Positions 16,537 to 23,825 of a stretch of DNA of 33,311 nt are shown in pieces. The stretch is from an uncultured Bacteroidales bacterium. GTDB taxonomy: Bacteria > Bacteroidota > Bacteroidia > Bacteroidales > Paludibacteraceae. Under the pieces are notes generated by a model. That model did no database searches, was not told the origin of the DNA, and saw nothing but the letters and a program-made list of their open reading frames with translations. The stretch covers positions 1 through 33,311 of the forward strand of contig CAIWCC010000158.1 of assembly GCA_903911085.1 (NCBI GenBank), given 5' to 3'. Numbering within the stretch: position 1 is the stretch's first letter; every line of letters starts with the position of its first letter. The translations under genes were made by a program, and so were the position numbers.

Positions 16537-17115
16537 TCAATAACATTGCATCAAAATAAATTGATAAAGTTTAGCGAATGATTGACATTTTTCTTTCATT
16601 AAGTCAATCGAAACATTCTCAGATAATAAGTTGTTATGTTTTGTATTCAAATATATTTTATTTTTGTCAGAATATTGTTTCACCAAACCACCCAAATACT
16701 CTTTAGGTGAAGCAATGGTTTCTGGCATAGCTTTTATATTTGGAGTTCGATTCAAATGCAACGTATTTTTAATATTTTCAGGGTCGCTCAAAAACCACGC
16801 TTCAATCTCTTCAATTGGAATACAAATAAAATAATTTTTAATTGGATTATTCGAAAGCTTTTCCTGCAATTCCTTTTCCAATGATATTAGATTATTTCGG
16901 TCTAAATCATGAAACAATAACAATAAATCACAACCACGATTATGTAAATCTAATGCATAATCCGCAGCCTTTCGTTTCAACTTACCACAACCTTCACTTG
17001 TACGAGGCTTAAAACCTATTTCGTTTTTATTGACAATTCGTTTTATAATTGTTTTAAAAGCCTCGTAATCACTCTTATCCTCAGCTATTATTCCAATACG
17101 CTTCACTTTAGTCAT
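16537..17115 (-). CDS. Toprim-like protein, DUF4276/RloB-type partner of ATPase
   Basis: 192 aa from the ATG at 17115. It has IIAEDKSDY (Glu12), a hydrophobic strand LLLLFHDLDRN (Asp70 and Asp72) and IEEIEAWFLSDP (102-112), the acidic pattern of Toprim/OLD-type nucleases in DUF4276 and RloB-like proteins. Its start overlaps the end of the ATPase gene by 8 bp (ATGACTAA), so the two are coupled. AAGGAGG stands 8 bases before the ATG, an unusually strong Shine-Dalgarno for this phylum, although it also codes for KEGG in the ATPase. Comparable ATPase+Toprim pairs (PARIS, AbiL, RloAB) are anti-phage systems. Membership of any named system is not proven. Confidence 0.75.
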   Translation of the reverse strand: MTKVKRIGIIAEDKSDYEAFKTIIKRIVNKNEIGFKPRTSEGCGKLKRKAADYALDLHNRGCDLLLLFHDLDRNNLISLEKELQEKLSNNPIKNYFICIPIEEIEAWFLSDPENIKNTLHLNRTPNIKAMPETIASPKEYLGGLVKQYSDKNKIYLNTKHNNLLSENVSIDLMKEKCQSFAKLYQFILMQCY

Positions 17116-18316
17116 TCTCAAAACCTCCTTCTTTCCAGTACTCACCCAAATTACCTGAGGTTTGAAGGTACTTTTTAAGAGCCAAATAATCATGAGCGGA
17201 AAGTGCTTTACTAAGTGGTTTTGCTTTAGTACCTTTTTCTACACTTTTATTGACCAATACTATATTTTCGGGCTGCAGTTTATCTAATACAAAATCGGAA
17301 TGAGTACTTATAATAATTTGTTTTTCTTTGGATTGAATTTTAAACAATTCAATAATACTACTCAACAAACCATGATGCACACACACTTCGGGTTCTTCTA
17401 TCAATAACAAATCATTTGAATCAGTTAATATATAGAATATCAGTGCCAGTGATTTGAAAGTACCTTCGGATAATTGATTAGGTGCCAAAGTTGTTCCGTC
17501 AACTATTACCGAAGGAATAATAATGTTCTTATTCTTTTCAATTTTATTGATACTTGATACTAATTTCACATGATATGAATTGCTTGACAAAGAATGTTCA
17601 AAGAACGAAAAATCATCTATTAATCCAATTCCTTCTTGATTTACAGTATTTAAAAATCTCGAAAAAGCTTTTTTGTCGTTTTTGAACAATGAATAGCTGT
17701 CCGTAATAAATTTCGTATGGGTATCTTTATTTCTAATACTTCCTAGTCGATTTACATCATCATATTCGATGGATACAGGACAGCGAGTAGGATCTGCAAA
17801 TTGAGTGGCACTATAATAACTGATACCAGATAAAAAGCCAACAATTTTTATGGCCGTTTGACCCTCTTCACTTGTAAGATATTCATCTTGTATTTTTTTA
17901 TCAGCAATTGCTTTCTTTAAAAATTTCATTCTTTCTACATACCCAAACAAGTCAACATCAATGGTACACCATTTTTTTTCAATATCATTGCTTTTTCTGA
18001 ATCGAATATCAGCATTGTATATTTCGTCTATATTATTTTCATTTGTTTCGAAATAAATATCAGCCTTTATTACTACTAAAATTTCATCTATTAATAAATC
18101 TAATTTCAGTGTGCTGTGTTTTAATGATTCTTGTATGGCGGGTTGATGAAAAAATCGGTTTCTATTTGTTCGTTTCAACAATTGGAGGCTATTCAATATA
18201 TTGCTTTTACCTACGCCATTAATGCCAATTAGGGTTGTCAAATTTTCTTGAACATCAATTGTAGTATCAAAACAAGAACGATAGTTAATTATCTCTATTT
18301 TTTTTATTTTAATCAT
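17108..18316 (-). CDS. AAA_15/AAA_21 family (OLD-like) ATPase
   Basis: 402 aa from the ATG at 18316 (MIKIKKIEIINYRSC); the longer frame to 18391 is not family-like. It has an ABC-type head domain: Walker A GINGVGKS (31-38), signature LSEGTFKSLALI (282-293), Walker B LLLIEEPE (303-310) and a His switch ISTHSD (336-341). The central part is variable and may be helical. Such SMC/RecF-like ATPases act as sensors or motors in anti-phage pairs with Toprim nucleases such as the gene it overlaps. Its base composition resembles its neighbours. A TACTTTTG box 33 bp upstream could give the pair its own promoter. Confidence 0.87.
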   Translation of the reverse strand: MIKIKKIEIINYRSCFDTTIDVQENLTTLIGINGVGKSNILNSLQLLKRTNRNRFFHQPAIQESLKHSTLKLDLLIDEILVVIKADIYFETNENNIDEIYNADIRFRKSNDIEKKWCTIDVDLFGYVERMKFLKKAIADKKIQDEYLTSEEGQTAIKIVGFLSGISYYSATQFADPTRCPVSIEYDDVNRLGSIRNKDTHTKFITDSYSLFKNDKKAFSRFLNTVNQEGIGLIDDFSFFEHSLSSNSYHVKLVSSINKIEKNKNIIIPSVIVDGTTLAPNQLSEGTFKSLALIFYILTDSNDLLLIEEPEVCVHHGLLSSIIELFKIQSKEKQIIISTHSDFVLDKLQPENIVLVNKSVEKGTKAKPLSKALSAHDYLALKKYLQTSGNLGEYWKEGGFEND

Positions 18317-18349
18317 TGGTATATTGCGATAAAGTGAAAGATATAACTG

Positions 18350-18357
18350 CAAAAGTA
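18350..18357 (-). promoter_or_regulatory. Candidate -7 box of the ATPase/Toprim pair
   Basis: TACTTTTG in the minus-strand sense fits TAnnTTTG and is 33 bp above the ATG at 18316, the same distance as in the 2-epimerase gene. No -33 TTG is seen at the normal spacing. Confidence 0.45.
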
Positions 18358-18430
18358 CAAAAAACGCTTGAATTATTTCTATCAAGAGCATAAAAAGCTA
18401 AAAACTATCTTACAATAAACTAACAAACGG

Positions 18431-18615
18431 CCCCTAACTCCTAAAGGGGAATTTAAGTACTTCGGTCAGTTTTGTTTTATTACACTTTTTATCCTAATTT
18501 TTTTCGGGACTGAAATTCTATAAACTATCTTACTATAAACTATTTACTTTCAAACTACCAAATATAAACTATCCGCTGTAAATGGAGTATTCGACATCCC
18601 ATTTTTGCGGGTCTA
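18431..18615. repeat. Intergenic repeat block next to the IS110 element
   Basis: The 309 bp gap between the ATPase and the transposase has no gene. It holds a CCCCT-AGGGG hairpin (18431-18449), a CCTAATTTTTTTCGGG stretch with GACTGAAATTCTATAAAC (about 18491-18526), a CTATAAA heptamer tract (18523-18570), and the third copy of the TGGAGTATTCGACATCCC hairpin repeat (18583-18615). That last copy ends 10 bp from the transposase stop codon. Confidence 0.7.
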
Positions 18616-18625
18616 TTACTTACTC

Positions 18626-19990
18626 CTAAGAAACAAAATCAACCGGCACTAATTTAAAACCATAGTTGGTAGCCTGTTTATTTATATATTTAATTTTGCG
18701 TTCTTTGAAATATTGGTTATATTCCTCTAACGGTAATGGATTAAAATCCACTTTATCTTTCATCATCTTATAAAATATAATTGCTAATTTGCGTGCTGTA
18801 GCTTTTATAGCTGCAGGTGAACCGCTTTTAGCTTTTATTCTTCTATAAAATTCTCCAAGCCAGTTATTGCTTGCTTTGAGAGTTGATGCTGCTAAGATAA
18901 AAGCTTGTCCAGCTTTATTTTTCTTTTTCATTGGCTTGCTTTTTAATCTTTTACCTCCTGATGTTCTTGTATTGGGTGCTAAATTCAGCCAAGAAGTAAA
19001 ATTCTTTTCTGTTGCCCATTTTGACATATCTGTTCCAATCTCTGATATTATTTCAGTAACTGTAAGTTCACTTATGCCAAAAATATCTGTTAGGTCAACT
19101 CCAGAGATGTCGTTCAAATAAGAAGTAGCATTGAAAGTAAATTTATTCTTTCCATTTGCTTTTCTCTTTGAGTTTCCTTTTTGATTGTCTTTCGGTTTTT
19201 GTTCTGTACTAATTGTGGTTTTTGCAATTTTAGCAAGAACAAATTCTATTTGTTTATCACAATCAGCAATTTTATCTCTGAATACCTGATAGATTTCATA
19301 GGCCTGCTTTAATTCGAATAAATTATCTTGTCTCCAAATCCCTTGTAAAGATTTTACAATATCTTCTTGAGGGGCTTTGATTCTTGAATCACCCAATTGG
19401 GCAAGTACATTTGCATCACGTTCTCCGTTCAATATGGCATCTATCATCAGCAGTCCTGATTTGCCAGTTATGTCTGATATTACATTGTGTAATTTGATGT
19501 TCATTTGATCGAATGCTTTTTGCATCAATTGCACTTGTGTTGAGTAACCTTGAGTAAGATTTTTGCGTTGTCGAACATACGTTCTTAATTCTCGAATCAA
19601 ATCATCTGGCTGAAAACTCTTGTTTAACAAACCATAAGAATGCAATTGTTGAATCCACTGACAATCTTTTACATCTGATTTACAACCTGATACATTTTTT
19701 ATGTGTCTGGCATTGACCAGAAAAACATCAAAGCCATATTCTTCTAAAACAAGAAATGGTTGAATCCAATACACGCCTGTGGATTCCATGGCTACTGTGT
19801 CGATATTACATGATTTGAGCCAACGTGCCATCTCATGTAAATCTTCTGTAAAACCTCCAAATTTGCGAACACTTTGTTCGTCTCTATCAGAGGGAACTGC
19901 AACATAATGCATTTGACTTGCAATATCAATACCTGCGGCATTAGGACGTAATAAATCAAACGCTGGAGAACTTAAATCTGTACTTTTCAT
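18626..19990 (-). CDS. IS110-family transposase (bridge-RNA-guided recombinase type)
   Basis: 454 aa. The N-terminal RuvC-like DEDD domain has GIDIASQMHYV (Asp22), MESTGVYW (Glu69) and KSDVKDCQWI (Asp106 and Asp109). The C-terminal Transposase_20 region has ISELTVTEIISEIG and LNLAPNTRTSGGKRLKSK, followed by the KAGQAFILAASTLKAS segment expected to carry the catalytic serine. A lysine- and asparagine-rich insertion lies around 265-285. The length is somewhat above the 330-420 aa of many IS110 proteins, mainly through that insertion. No frameshift or stop is present, so it could be active. It lies between HisF and the ATPase/Toprim pair, inside the amidotransferase gene set. Confidence 0.93.
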   Translation of the reverse strand: MKSTDLSSPAFDLLRPNAAGIDIASQMHYVAVPSDRDEQSVRKFGGFTEDLHEMARWLKSCNIDTVAMESTGVYWIQPFLVLEEYGFDVFLVNARHIKNVSGCKSDVKDCQWIQQLHSYGLLNKSFQPDDLIRELRTYVRQRKNLTQGYSTQVQLMQKAFDQMNIKLHNVISDITGKSGLLMIDAILNGERDANVLAQLGDSRIKAPQEDIVKSLQGIWRQDNLFELKQAYEIYQVFRDKIADCDKQIEFVLAKIAKTTISTEQKPKDNQKGNSKRKANGKNKFTFNATSYLNDISGVDLTDIFGISELTVTEIISEIGTDMSKWATEKNFTSWLNLAPNTRTSGGKRLKSKPMKKKNKAGQAFILAASTLKASNNWLGEFYRRIKAKSGSPAAIKATARKLAIIFYKMMKDKVDFNPLPLEEYNQYFKERKIKYINKQATNYGFKLVPVDFVS

Positions 19991-19999
19991 AACCGAGTA

Positions 20000-20160
20000 T
20001 TTGAATGGTTAATTCGATGCTAAGTCACAAAGATTAATTTAAACTCCTAAACGGGTTTATCACGAGGATAACGCCAAATATTTCAGCAAATGTGACTTAA
20101 ACCATGCTATCAATAGGGTTCAAAACACCATAGTAGAAACGGTCTTAGCTGTAAAGAACA
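20000..20160 (-). ncRNA. Candidate IS110 bridge RNA in transposase leader
   Basis: The 175 bp between the -7 box TAACTTTG (20166-20173) and the transposase ATG (19990) is non-coding. It contains a perfect 9 bp inverted repeat, TAAGTCACA (20021-20029) and TGTGACTTA (20091-20099), closing a 61 bp interior with smaller hairpins: TTATC-CTCGT-GATAA and TAAAC-CC-GTTTA in the minus-strand sense. IS110-group elements are known to encode a structured guide RNA of roughly this size in the leader. The limits given are estimates; the guide loops cannot be assigned without the exact element ends. Confidence 0.5.
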
Positions 20161-20165
20161 TAAAG

Positions 20166-20173
20166 CAAAGTTA
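20166..20173 (-). promoter_or_regulatory. Candidate -7 box of the IS110 leader
   Basis: TAACTTTG fits TAnnTTTG. It lies 175 bp above the transposase start, far more than the 19-33 bp seen for other genes here, which fits transcription of a leader RNA. The -33 box is poor. Confidence 0.45.
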
Positions 20174-20243
20174 CTAATATTTTCAATTGTTTCATCTAAT
20201 TTTCAGACTGGTATTGCCGGTCTTATATGCTATTAACTATAAA

Positions 20244-21011
20244 CTATTTACTATTAAAAAAAGCATTCATTTTATCTTTCTCAGGATAATTCACCAGTAT
20301 TCCATTTCTCGCTCCATGATAAATAAACATACTTCCTGCTGCCAAACCATTCACCGACACTTCGTTCAAAAGGTTTTTCATATCAGGTAAACCCGATGCT
20401 CCCCCCAATGCAGTTATGGGAATAGAAACCGATGCCGATATTTGTTTCACCAATTCTAAATCATACCCCCCCATCATTCCATCTCTATCCACCGATTGTA
20501 TAATTATCTCACCTATCCCTGCTGCTTCCAATTGTTTTGCTTGTTCCACTATAGAACCCGAAATGCTTTTTCGTCCCCTATTAATGCAAACCTGATACTT
20601 ACCCAACCAATTCTTTTTTACATCCATACAAGCTACTAAGGTAGAAGAACCAAACTGAAGAGCAGCTTCTTGAATAAATTTCTTGTTATTAATAGCTATC
20701 GTATTCAATATTACTTTTTCCGAACCTGCTGCCACACGTTCCGCTATTTGCTCAATAGTACAGATGCCACCACCTACAGAAAATGGCATATTGGCTTCTT
20801 CAGCTATTTTCCTTACCAAATCCATGGAAATAGGTCTATTCTGATTGGTGGCTTCCACGTCCAACAACACTATCTCGTCAGCTTTCAAACCATTAAATAC
20901 ATGCACAGCATTAATAGGATCACCAATATAGCGTTCCTTACCAAATTGAATGGTCTTTATCAAGCCTTCATTCTTGAGTAGTAATACGGGGATTATTCGA
21001 GGACGATACAT
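20244..21011 (-). CDS. hisF2: HisF-like protein of the sugar amidotransferase (HisF2)
   Basis: 255 aa from the ATG at 21011 (MYRPRIIPVLLLKN); a GTG/TTG-type extension to 21047 enters a REP-like palindrome. It has the (beta/alpha)8 barrel of HisF: ELVLLD-like EIVLLDVEAT, PFSVGGGI, VACMDVKKNW, QSVDRDGMMGGYD and ALGGASG. The first catalytic Asp of true HisF (CLDV) is replaced by Leu in PVLLLKN. This is typical of WbpG-associated HisF2, which passes ammonia rather than cyclising the histidine intermediate. HisH2 is 266 bp upstream. Its WbpG partner is cut off by the IS110 element and the ATPase/Toprim pair. Confidence 0.9.
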   Translation of the reverse strand: MYRPRIIPVLLLKNEGLIKTIQFGKERYIGDPINAVHVFNGLKADEIVLLDVEATNQNRPISMDLVRKIAEEANMPFSVGGGICTIEQIAERVAAGSEKVILNTIAINNKKFIQEAALQFGSSTLVACMDVKKNWLGKYQVCINRGRKSISGSIVEQAKQLEAAGIGEIIIQSVDRDGMMGGYDLELVKQISASVSIPITALGGASGLPDMKNLLNEVSVNGLAAGSMFIYHGARNGILVNYPEKDKMNAFFNSK

Positions 21012-21027
21012 TAATTTATTGTTTATA

Positions 21028-21054
21028 GTAGAGACGCGGCATGCCACGTCTGTA
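21028..21054. repeat. REP-like palindrome, GTAGAGACG...CGTCTGTA
   Basis: An AGACG(C/T)GGCATGCC(A)CGTCT-type palindrome sits between HisF2 and HisH2. It is the same family as the copies at 4374, 5470, 9205 and 10301 and has the opposite orientation to the 4374 copy. The rest of the HisF-HisH gap is AT-rich and ends in a long CTATAAA-type heptamer tract (21179-21280). Confidence 0.75.
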
Positions 21055-21178
21055 AAGTTTATAGTAAAAAAAATTTATAGTAGTTTGTCGTTTATAGAAA
21101 GAATAGTAGGATACAATAAATGTCTAAAAAACAAGAAGTAAATATTAATATGGCAGTTTATAACAAGGAGTGTATTAT

Positions 21179-21280
21179 TAACTATAAACGACTAAGTTCA
21201 AACTATTAACTATTGATTATAAACTACAAACTATTAACTATAGACCACTAACTATAAACTACTAACCATAAACTATCTCA
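21179..21280. repeat. Long CTATAAA/TTAACTA-type heptamer repeat
   Basis: About 14 units keep a 7 bp period (TAAACTA, CAAACTA, TTAACTA, CTAACTA and variants). It is the longest tract of this family in the window and touches the stop codon of the HisH2 gene. Confidence 0.85.
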
Positions 21281-21895
21281 CATTCCCAAAAAATTCTCAA
21301 ACATCCTATCACCCGCCTCATAGCTCTTTTCGGGGTGAAACTGCACCCCCATGATATTTTCTTTTTGAATAATACTGGCAAAAGGATAAGCATATTCAGT
21401 GATGCCCAATGCATCTTCAATTTTTCGACACTGTGCATGATAACTATGCACAAAATAAAAGAAACTCTCATTATCTATACCCTTTAGCAACGGATGCGAC
21501 CGGCTCTCTTCAAATGTATTCCAACCAATATGAGGTATTTTGAAGCGTTGTTTATCCTCAACCCTAAATTTTATCGTTTCAGCCTCAAACCATCCCAAAC
21601 CATCCACATCACCCTCTTCACTCCTTTCGGTCATCAACTGCATACCCAAACAAATCCCCAAAATGGGTTTCTTCTTTACCAATACAAATTCATTCAAGGC
21701 ATCAAGTAAGTTCAACCGCTTTAATTCTTCCATGCCAACTGCAAACTGCCCTACGCCCGGCAAAATAATCCTTTCAGCCGACAATATATCCTTTGGATTG
21801 GACGAATAACCGACCGTGCAATCCTGCCGACCAAACGACCGAACCACCGAAGCAATATTCCCACAACCATAATCTACTATTAATACCTTCTTCAT
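21278..21895 (-). CDS. hisH2: HisH-like glutamine amidotransferase (HisH2)
   Basis: 205 aa class I glutaminase. The nucleophile is Cys82 in GICLGMQLM, and His187/Glu189 are in GVQFHPEKS. The start MKKVLIVDYGCGN is family-typical. It releases ammonia from glutamine for the HisF2-WbpG acetamidination reaction. No histidine biosynthesis genes are nearby, so a role in histidine synthesis is unlikely. It is 42 bp downstream of the GT4 gene on the same strand, probably the same operon. Confidence 0.92.
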   Translation of the reverse strand: MKKVLIVDYGCGNIASVVRSFGRQDCTVGYSSNPKDILSAERIILPGVGQFAVGMEELKRLNLLDALNEFVLVKKKPILGICLGMQLMTERSEEGDVDGLGWFEAETIKFRVEDKQRFKIPHIGWNTFEESRSHPLLKGIDNESFFYFVHSYHAQCRKIEDALGITEYAYPFASIIQKENIMGVQFHPEKSYEAGDRMFENFLGM

Positions 21896-21937
21896 TTAAT
21901 ATCTACGAATTACTAAAAACTATTGATTATAAATTAA

Positions 21938-22861
21938 TCAAATATTTGCGACTAATACCGATTTATAAACCTTAATAAGCTGTTCTGCTATCATTTTGTT
22001 GTCATTTTTTTTTAGAGTCTCAACGGGGACTAATATTGAATCATAAGAAAATGCTAAGTTTATTGCATTGGCTACATCTTTTGCTTCAAAAGGTACAATG
22101 AAACAACCATCAATACCCTTAATAAGTGCTTCTACATCTCCAACATTAGTACTTACAATGGGACGATTACAAGCTAATAATTCTTTTATAAATTGAGGTG
22201 AGCCTTCACGAATAGAGGTTAGTAAACCCACATCGCAAGCATTAAACAACAAAACAACCTCTTCTCTTGTATTTTTCCCGCTAAGTTCAATTAAATCAAC
22301 ATTTGGTAAAAGCTTCATGGCTTCAAATGCCAATAATGCATTTTTCTCAGGTCTATCAAATTTACTAGAAAATAATATAATTTTCTTATCATTACTTAAT
22401 CCCAATTTTAACCTGGCCACGTTCTTTGGTATTGTATGAAAAATTGAATAGTCTACACCAAAGGGTATAACTTCGAAGCCATTTATAAATCTTTTTACTA
22501 ATGAAACCTGTTTGGAAGATACAAAAATATTAAATTTTGATAGCAAAATTGAAATAATTGAAAACTTTCGTAAAGTTTTTTCATTAATATCACTACCAAT
22601 ATATGTCGTTATTACTGGTACGTTTCGTTGCAAATTTGCAAATAAACCAGTCAAGCCATAATGAGCATGAATTATATCTGGTTGAAAATCTTTTATTTTA
22701 TGTAATAATCCACTTCTTTCCCTTAAATACCCTAAGATACCTTTTTGTTTAATTAAAAAAATATCTGTTATAATACCTTGAGAATTTAAAGCATCTACTT
22801 GTTCTTCACTAAATGGAGGAATATAACCAGAATTTATACTACATACAACTAATACCTTCAT
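21938..22861 (-). CDS. GT4-family glycosyltransferase
   Basis: 307 aa, GT-B fold, cytoplasmic face of the inner membrane. The N-terminal domain has DIIHAHYGLTGLFA and YIGSDINEKT. The C-terminal domain has IILFSSKFDRPEKNALLAFEA and SIREGSPQFIKELLACNRPIVSTNVGD, the E-x7-E donor-binding region (REGSPQFIKE). It adds a sugar from a nucleotide donor to the lipid-linked repeat unit; donor and linkage are unknown. It is somewhat shorter than the common 350-400 aa, mainly in the N-terminal domain. It lies 12 bp downstream of the epimerase gene, so the two are cotranscribed. Confidence 0.85.
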   Translation of the reverse strand: MKVLVVCSINSGYIPPFSEEQVDALNSQGIITDIFLIKQKGILGYLRERSGLLHKIKDFQPDIIHAHYGLTGLFANLQRNVPVITTYIGSDINEKTLRKFSIISILLSKFNIFVSSKQVSLVKRFINGFEVIPFGVDYSIFHTIPKNVARLKLGLSNDKKIILFSSKFDRPEKNALLAFEAMKLLPNVDLIELSGKNTREEVVLLFNACDVGLLTSIREGSPQFIKELLACNRPIVSTNVGDVEALIKGIDGCFIVPFEAKDVANAINLAFSYDSILVPVETLKKNDNKMIAEQLIKVYKSVLVANI

Positions 22862-22873
22862 ATTTCAAATAAT

Positions 22874-23707
22874 TTAAATCATCAATTTTAAACCTTCTAA
22901 CAAACTAATAGTTGATTGCCAACCAACTCTATTGATTTTTGAGATATTGGCCACTGTATCCATTACTTCATTATGTCTAAATTCATTCAAACAGTTGTAC
23001 TTTATATCATTATTAAACAAACAGATTACCATTTCAACAATTTCCTTAACTGAATAACTTCGACCTGAGCCTAAATTAAAAATTTCAAAATTATGCGTAG
23101 GTAAATATTCTATTGTATCTAAAATTGCAGAAACTATATCCAAAACATGTATATAATCCCTTTTCGGACGGTCATCTTTAATTTCAATTCGACCTTGTCT
23201 CGCCTGCCTTAATATAGTTGGGATTAAAAAATCTTCATTTTGCCCTTTCCCATAAATATTAAATGGACGAAAAATAATTACAGGCACATTGAAATCACGG
23301 TTGTAACCTCTGCACATCTCTTCACATATCACCTTAGTTTCTGCATAAGGGTTAAATGCTTGTATTGGATGTTGCTCGTCAATTGGTTGATATTGGGGAT
23401 GGCCATAAATATACGAACTGAAATATATTAATTTTGCATTATTCAAACGACACAATTCCAATATATTCAATGTACTATTAATATTTACATCATAAAAAGA
23501 TTTTGGATCTAAATATGAATCTGGCACATAAGACTTATTTGCCAAATGAATAAACACATCTGCCTTTACATCTTTAATCTCCTCCCAATTGCAAATATTA
23601 ATGCCGGCCCTAATATCTAGTAATATTAATTCATAGTCTTGTTTTTGTAAACTCTCCACTAAATAAGAACCTATAAAACCAGAACTACCTGTTATTGCTA
23701 TTTTCAT
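22874..23707 (-). CDS. NAD-dependent sugar-nucleotide epimerase/dehydratase (SDR)
   Basis: 277 aa extended SDR. The NAD motif TGSSGFIG is at residues 6-13, YFSSYIYG around 95-102, and YAETK with Tyr121/Lys125. A GRPFNIYG-like FRPFNIYGKGQ and the KRDYIHVLDIV segment follow. It acts on a nucleotide sugar as a 4-epimerase, 4,6-dehydratase or 4-reductase. The usual Thr of dehydratases (TS/TTSE) is replaced by SSYIYG, so an epimerase or reductase is more likely. It is encoded next to the GT4 and nucleotidyltransferase genes. The 118 bp upstream gap holds a heptamer tract at 23787-23829. Confidence 0.82.
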   Translation of the reverse strand: MKIAITGSSGFIGSYLVESLQKQDYELILLDIRAGINICNWEEIKDVKADVFIHLANKSYVPDSYLDPKSFYDVNINSTLNILELCRLNNAKLIYFSSYIYGHPQYQPIDEQHPIQAFNPYAETKVICEEMCRGYNRDFNVPVIIFRPFNIYGKGQNEDFLIPTILRQARQGRIEIKDDRPKRDYIHVLDIVSAILDTIEYLPTHNFEIFNLGSGRSYSVKEIVEMVICLFNNDIKYNCLNEFRHNEVMDTVANISKINRVGWQSTISLLEGLKLMI

Positions 23708-23825
23708 CTCTATTATTTTTAACCCAACCCTAAAATGGGAAAAGATTATGTTCCTAAAACTTTAAATCCTGTACTTTCTTACTACCAACTATATACTGTG
23801 TCAACTATAAACTGTCAACTATTAA

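Larger units (their letters stand above)
18600..20200 (-). mobile_element. IS110-family insertion sequence (ends approximate)
   Basis: It comprises the DEDD transposase gene and a non-coding leader of about 170-200 bp upstream of it. IS110 elements lack terminal inverted repeats, so exact ends cannot be set from one copy. Both flanks are hairpin-bearing repeats: the CGACATCCC repeat at 18583-18615, and an AGACTGGTATTGCCGGTCT hairpin at about 20206-20224. IS621, a well studied IS110 member, targets REP sequences, so REP targeting is plausible here. Confidence 0.7.

Noticed and set aside
20244-21895. Histidine biosynthesis genes hisF and hisH
   Set aside because: No other his genes are near, HisF lacks the first catalytic Asp, and a WbpG-like partner is in the same locus; a sugar amidotransferase role is far more likely.
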